Source of the DNA: Phycisphaerae bacterium
Lineage (GTDB): Bacteria > Planctomycetota > Phycisphaerae > Phycisphaerales > SM1A02
Length of the DNA: 7,896 nt
NCBI GenBank assembly: GCA_016873355.1
Contig: VGXK01000082.1
Span: 1 to 7,896 of the forward strand
Direction of reading: 5' to 3'
The notes under the pieces were generated by a model. The model worked only from the letters and a program-made list of their open reading frames with translations. It ran no database searches and was not told where the DNA came from. Positions 5,219 to 7,896 of the stretch are shown one piece after another. The first letter of the stretch is position 1, and the number at the start of each line of letters is the position of its first letter. The translations under genes and the position numbers were made by a program.

Positions 5219-6961
5219 TCACTCCTGGGAGATTTCGTTCGGGTTGAAGCCCTCCACCTGCGCGAAGTCGGCGACTTCGTCCGGCGTGGTGGTGGCGTTC
5301 AGGATCTTGATGCGGCCGTCGCCGAGAAGACTGCGCATGCCGTTGCGGATGGCGGCCTGGCGGATCTTGCCGATCGTGGCCCGCTCGAAGGCGAGCTGGC
5401 GGATCTCCGAGTTCATGGCCATGAGCTCGAAGATCGCCTTGCGGCCGCGGTAGCCGGTTCCGCCGCAGTTCGTGCAGCCCACCGCCTTGTGCACGCGTCC
5501 GCTCGTCGCCTCCTCGGTCGAGATGCCGACGAGACGCATGAGCTTGCGGTCGGGATTCTGATCGGGCGCCCTGCACTTCGGGCAGAGCACGCGCACGAGC
5601 CGCTGCGCCATGACCGCCTGGATCGAGCTTGCCACCAGGAACGGCTTCACGCCCATGTCGATGAGTCGCGTGATCGCGCTCGGAGCGTCGTTCGTGTGCA
5701 GCGTGCTGAAGACGAGGTGGCCGGTGAGCGCGGCCTGGATGGCGATGTCGGCGACTTCGCGGTCTCGGATCTCGCCCACCAGGATGATGTTCGGCGCCTG
5801 CCGCAGCATGGAGCGGAGGATCGCGGCGAAGGTGAGCCCGATCGACTCGCGCACCTGCACCTGGTTGATGCCCGTGAACGAGTACTCGATGGGATCCTCG
5901 GCGGTGATGATCTTCTTGTCGGGCCGGTTCAGCACGTCGAGCGCGGAATAGAGCGTGGTGGTCTTGCCGCTTCCCGTGGGGCCCGTGACGAGGAAGATGC
6001 CGTTCGGGCGCCGGATGATCCGGTTGAAGACGTCCAGGTTGTCCTGCTCGAATCCGAGATTGACGAGACCGATGCGGACCGAATCCGGCCGCAGGATTCG
6101 CATGACCACGCTCTCGCCGTGGTACGCCGGGCAGCAGCTCACACGGAAGTCGACCTGCACGCCCTCGATCGGCAGCTTGATGCGGCCGTCCTGCGGCACG
6201 CGTCGCTCGGCGATGTTCACGCCCGCCATCAGCTTGAGGCGGGCCAGCAGCGAGCCCTGCATGCGCTTGGGCAGGTTGTCGCGCACGTGGCAGACGCCGT
6301 CGATTCGGTAGCGCAGCAGCACGCGATCCGCCATCGGCTCCACGTGGATGTCGCTGGCGCGCCCCCGCACCGCCTCCACGATGATGCGGTGGCAGAGCCG
6401 AACGATCGGCGCGTCTTCCTTCTGGTCGACGTCGATCGAACTGTCGATCGAGCTGTCGACCGACTTGTCGACCGTGACGTCGACCGAGTCGGTGACCAGG
6501 CTCTTGTCCTTGAAGAGCGAGGTGTCCGACTTGCCGCCGTCGATGAATGCGCGGATCTGCCGCTTGCTGGCGATCGCGGTGTCGATCTCGCTGTTGAGCC
6601 GGAAGCGAAGGACGTCGAGCACCTCGAGGTCCATCGGGTCGTGAATGAGCAGCTTCAGCCGGCCATTCGACTTGGCCAGCGGCAGCACCAGGTACTTCTT
6701 GACGATGTCGTCGGGAAGCAGCGAGCGGTCGACGCGGTTGGAGTCCTCGGCGCGGTCGAGGTTCAGGAACTCCATTCCGAACTGGAATCCGAGGCCCTTC
6801 GCGAGATCCTCTTCCGTGCACGCCTTGGCTTCGAGCAGCGCTTCGCCGAGCCGCCGGCCCGTTCCGCGGGTGGATGAGACCGCGTCCTCGAGCTGCTTCT
6901 GGGTGATGATCTTGTGCGCGACAAGGATCTCACCGAGTTTCTGACGGAGCTTTCGAGCCAC
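5219..6961 (-). CDS. pilB: Second PilB/GspE-family assembly ATPase, with degenerate N-domain and Asp-rich repeat linker
   Basis: This 580-residue cytoplasmic ATPase is paralogous to the one at 2187-3938. I start it at a GTG with GGAG 5 bases upstream; the frame is open further upstream but shows no family resemblance there. Residues 8-60 hold two MshEN-like repeats (KLGEILVAHKIIT..., RLGEALLEAKACTEE...), but the motif glycine (both copies) and the final Gln (first copy) are lost. A linker at 158-179 is a tandem [S/T][V/I]D tetrapeptide repeat. The ATPase core is complete: Walker A GPTGSGKT (327-334), Asp box AEDPIEY (354-360), Walker B region APNIILVGEIRD (389-400), His box TGHLVFSTLHTNDAP (413-427), and cysteines CPKC (460-463) and CTNC (496-499). 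It is first in the visible operon, followed 6 bases later by pilT. It may be an alternative extension motor, or a GspE for a secretion function that shares PilC. Confidence 0.92.
   Translation of the reverse strand: MARKLRQKLGEILVAHKIITQKQLEDAVSSTRGTGRRLGEALLEAKACTEEDLAKGLGFQFGMEFLNLDRAEDSNRVDRSLLPDDIVKKYLVLPLAKSNGRLKLLIHDPMDLEVLDVLRFRLNSEIDTAIASKRQIRAFIDGGKSDTSLFKDKSLVTDSVDVTVDKSVDSSIDSSIDVDQKEDAPIVRLCHRIIVEAVRGRASDIHVEPMADRVLLRYRIDGVCHVRDNLPKRMQGSLLARLKLMAGVNIAERRVPQDGRIKLPIEGVQVDFRVSCCPAYHGESVVMRILRPDSVRIGLVNLGFEQDNLDVFNRIIRRPNGIFLVTGPTGSGKTTTLYSALDVLNRPDKKIITAEDPIEYSFTGINQVQVRESIGLTFAAILRSMLRQAPNIILVGEIRDREVADIAIQAALTGHLVFSTLHTNDAPSAITRLIDMGVKPFLVASSIQAVMAQRLVRVLCPKCRAPDQNPDRKLMRLVGISTEEATSGRVHKAVGCTNCGGTGYRGRKAIFELMAMNSEIRQLAFERATIGKIRQAAIRNGMRSLLGDGRIKILNATTTPDEVADFAQVEGFNPNEISQE
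5222..5226 (-). promoter_or_regulatory. Ribosome binding site of pilT, inside the upstream stop region
   Basis: AGGAG on the minus strand forms part of the last two codons (CAG GAG) of the upstream ATPase gene and lies 9 bases before the pilT GTG start. The strong site supports the GTG start and suggests translational coupling of the two ATPases. Confidence 0.75.
6425..6490 (-). repeat. 12-bp tandem repeat encoding a DSVD-type linker
   Basis: GTCGA recurs on the plus strand at 6431, 6443, 6455, 6467 and 6479, an exact 12-base period, with one extra copy at 6425. On the coding strand this reads DSVD-VTVD-KSVD-SSID-SSID-VD, residues 158-179 of the upstream PilB paralog. Codon-level similarity (mostly GTCGAC or GTCGAT joins) points to expansion by duplication of a 12-base unit. 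The repeat lies between the N-terminal domain and the ATPase core. Confidence 0.85.
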
Positions 6962-6966
6962 ACATT

Positions 6967-6970
6967 CTCC
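6967..6970 (-). promoter_or_regulatory. Ribosome binding site that decides the GTG start of the first pilB
   Basis: GGAG on the minus strand, 5 bases before the GTG at 6961. Together with the MshEN-like sequence beginning about seven residues into the protein, it fixes the start well inside a much longer open frame that extends through the intergenic region and into the coaB antisense strand. Confidence 0.65.
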
Positions 6971-7004
6971 GAGATCGCTCGCCGGTAGGACGACGCGCAG
7001 CACG

Positions 7005-7030
7005 CGACGGCTCGGCGGAGCAGGCCGTCG
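7005..7030. repeat. Inverted repeat in the leader of the first pilB
   Basis: CGACGGC and GCCGTCG form a perfect 7-bp inverted repeat with a 12-base spacer, in the 156-bp gap between the divergent pilB-like gene and coaB. It would lie in the 5' leader of the pilB transcript if the promoter near 7072-7100 is right. It could be an operator or an RNA hairpin; chance is not excluded in GC-rich DNA. Confidence 0.35.
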
Positions 7031-7070
7031 ACACCCTTCCGGCCGCATCCGTTGCGCCGGAGAGGCCACG

Positions 7071-7076
7071 TAGTAT
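7071..7076 (+). promoter_or_regulatory. Possible -10 box for coaB
   Basis: TAGTAT lies 41 bases before the coaB ATG and stands out in GC-rich surroundings. No good -35 box is found 16-18 bases upstream, so this is weak. Confidence 0.2.
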
Positions 7077-7100
7077 GAGTACGCCCCGCGGATCCCGCAA
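7072..7100 (-). promoter_or_regulatory. Candidate promoter for the pilB-pilT operon
   Basis: On the minus strand TTGCGG (7100-7095) and CATACT (7077-7072) are separated by exactly 17 bases and match the sigma-70 boxes at three and four of six positions. They would give a leader of about 105 bases before the GTG. The -10 overlaps the plus-strand TAGTAT, so the two divergent promoters may compete. Based on pattern only. Confidence 0.3.
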
Positions 7101-7117
7101 ACCGGGTCACGACGCCG

Positions 7118-7786
7118 ATGACTCGACGATCCCCCCGAGTTCTGGTGACCGCCGGACCCACGCACGAGCCGATCGATGCCGTCCGGTATCTGGCCAATCG
7201 CTCGAGCGGCCGCCTTGGCGAGGCGATCGCCGAGGCGGCGGTCGGACAAGGCTTCGAAACCACCCTCCTGCTCGGCCCGATTCCGCGCGAGCCGGCGCCG
7301 AGGTGGCGTCGCTGCCCTCGCTTCGAGCGGTGCGAGGATCTGCGTCGGCTGCTCGCCAGCGAGTGGCCCCGGCACGATTGCCTGATCATGGCGGCGGCGG
7401 TCGCCGACTTCCGGCCGCGCCAGGTGCAGGCGGGCAAGCTGCGCCGCGACGGCGGGGTCGCGTCGATCGAACTCGAATCGACGCCCGACCTTCTCGCCGA
7501 GTCGGCGTCGGCGCGGACGGCGCGTCAATTCGTCGTGGGATTCGCGCTCGAGCCGCGTGAACGGCTCGAGGCGTCGGCGCGCACCAAGCTCTCGCGCAAG
7601 GGGATCGACGCGATCGTGGCGAACCCGCTCGAGACGATGGACTCGACCTGCATCGACGGGTTCCTGCTGCTGGCGGACGGCCGACGCCGCGACCCGCCGC
7701 GATCCGGCGAGATCGACAAGGGCGAATTCGCCAGGTGGCTCATGGAGACGCTGACGCCGTTGCTCGAGGTTCGAGCAACGGGATGA
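7118..7786 (+). CDS. coaB: Stand-alone phosphopantothenate-cysteine ligase (CoaB)
   Basis: CoaB joins 4'-phosphopantothenate to cysteine using a nucleotide triphosphate (CTP in most bacteria), the second step of coenzyme A synthesis in the cytoplasm. The 222-residue protein starts directly at the ligase fold. TAGPTHEPIDAVRYLANRSS (11-30) is the nucleotide-binding signature and contains the conserved Asn (N27), the equivalent of E. coli N210. AAAVADFRP (92-100), GKLRR (106-110; K107 corresponds to the KxKK lysine), STPDLLAE (121-128), GFALEP (141-146) and KGIDAIVANP (161-170) follow in the family order. E. coli CoaBC carries a flavin decarboxylase (CoaC) domain before this; here it is absent, and the upstream gene is divergent, so CoaC must be encoded elsewhere. 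No strong ribosome site is visible before the ATG, but the start matches where stand-alone ligases begin. The 3' end overlaps a convergent gene by 47 bp. Confidence 0.92.
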   Translation: MTRRSPRVLVTAGPTHEPIDAVRYLANRSSGRLGEAIAEAAVGQGFETTLLLGPIPREPAPRWRRCPRFERCEDLRRLLASEWPRHDCLIMAAAVADFRPRQVQAGKLRRDGGVASIELESTPDLLAESASARTARQFVVGFALEPRERLEASARTKLSRKGIDAIVANPLETMDSTCIDGFLLLADGRRRDPPRSGEIDKGEFARWLMETLTPLLEVRATG

Positions 7787-7896
7787 GCGACGACATGGAA
7801 AGCACCGCGTAGCCGGTGGCGTACGCGTGGCCGTAGCCGTAGAGCGGATAGTCGAACCACGAGCCGTCCCTGAACTGATCGCGGATCAGCGCCTCC
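7740..7896 (-). CDS. C-terminus of a probable prenyltransferase/squalene-cyclase repeat protein (partial)
   Basis: Only the last 51 residues are in the window, translated by hand from the minus strand up to a TGA at 7742-7740. The segment RDQFRDGSWFDYPLYGYGHA, followed by YATGYAVLSMSSLIPLLE, looks like the final repeat of an alpha/alpha-toroid protein. These proteins repeat a QxxDGSW (QW-like) motif followed by a helix with small and aromatic residues. Such repeat proteins, often secreted and of unknown substrate, are common in Planctomycetota; true squalene-hopene cyclases share the fold. The catalytic region is outside the window, so no enzymatic function can be claimed. The gene runs toward coaB and ends inside it. 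Confidence 0.6.
   Translation of the reverse strand, partial: EALIRDQFRDGSWFDYPLYGYGHAYATGYAVLSMSSLIPLLEPRATASASP
7757..7781. terminator. Strong bidirectional hairpin at the coaB tail-to-tail junction
   Basis: CCGTTGCTCGA and TCGAGCAACGG form a perfect 11-bp stem with a GGT loop. It lies within the coding 3' ends of both coaB and the convergent minus-strand gene. No T-run follows on either strand, so Rho-independent release is not proven. A shared, symmetrical hairpin between convergent genes is nevertheless the expected place for a two-way terminator or RNA 3'-end stabiliser. Confidence 0.55.

Noticed and set aside
5181..6821. Minus-strand open frame of 546 codons overlapping the first pilB in another frame
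   Set aside because: Arg/Pro/Gly/His-rich shadow translation; the true frame carries the Walker, Asp, His and cysteine motifs.
4076..6877. Plus-strand open frame of 933 codons
   Set aside because: Antisense to pilT and the first pilB, with the same biased composition. The minus-strand proteins have complete, ordered ATPase motifs.
6962..7528. Longer N-terminus for the first PilB (frame open up to 7528)
   Set aside because: The extension runs antisense into coaB and has no similarity to the family. The GTG at 6961 with its GGAG gives the normal N-domain and a length matching the paralog.
7075..7560. Plus-strand open frame starting at the ATG at 7075
   Set aside because: Out of frame with coaB and rich in Arg/Ala/Pro. 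The coaB frame from 7118 has the full ligase signature set.

Overview
This 7.9 kb, GC-rich window is dominated by one minus-strand gene cluster for a type IV filament machine of the type IVa pilus / type II secretion family. In transcription order, from high to low coordinates, it reads: a GspE/PilB-family assembly ATPase (6961-5219), a PilT-type retraction ATPase (5212-4103), a second GspE/PilB ATPase (3938-2187), the inner-membrane platform protein PilC/GspF (2144-822), and a large prepilin-type protein (825 to beyond position 1). Gaps are short or negative: 6 bp, 164 bp, 42 bp and a 4-base overlap. The 164-bp gap is AT-richer than its surroundings and holds several hairpins and a possible promoter, so pilB-pilC-pilin may form a separately controlled sub-operon.

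On the other side of a 156-bp divergent intergenic region (6962-7117), a plus-strand gene encodes a stand-alone phosphopantothenate-cysteine ligase (CoaB) without the fused CoaC decarboxylase domain found in E. coli. Its 3' end overlaps, tail to tail by 47 bp, the end of a minus-strand gene that enters from the right edge. The visible C-terminus of that gene resembles prenyltransferase/squalene-cyclase repeat proteins. A perfect 11-bp inverted repeat lies inside the overlap.

In the expected model, the two PilB-like hexamers hydrolyse ATP to push pilin subunits out of the membrane through PilC, and PilT drives depolymerisation. The pilin-like protein would be cut and methylated by a prepilin peptidase encoded elsewhere. 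No alignment proteins (PilM/N/O), secretin or peptidase are in view. The two PilB paralogs differ at the N-terminus. The one next to pilC keeps both halves of an MshEN-like c-di-GMP-binding motif. The other has eroded motif positions and carries a 12-bp-period Asp-Ser-Val/Ile-Asp repeat in its linker.

The high GC content, a large GspG-like pseudopilin with Ala at -1, a stand-alone CoaB and a planctomycete-like prenyltransferase-repeat protein suggest an environmental Planctomycetota (perhaps Phycisphaerae) or a neighbouring deep-branching phylum. This is inference; no marker gene settles it. No tRNA, rRNA, CRISPR array, insertion sequence or phage gene was seen.
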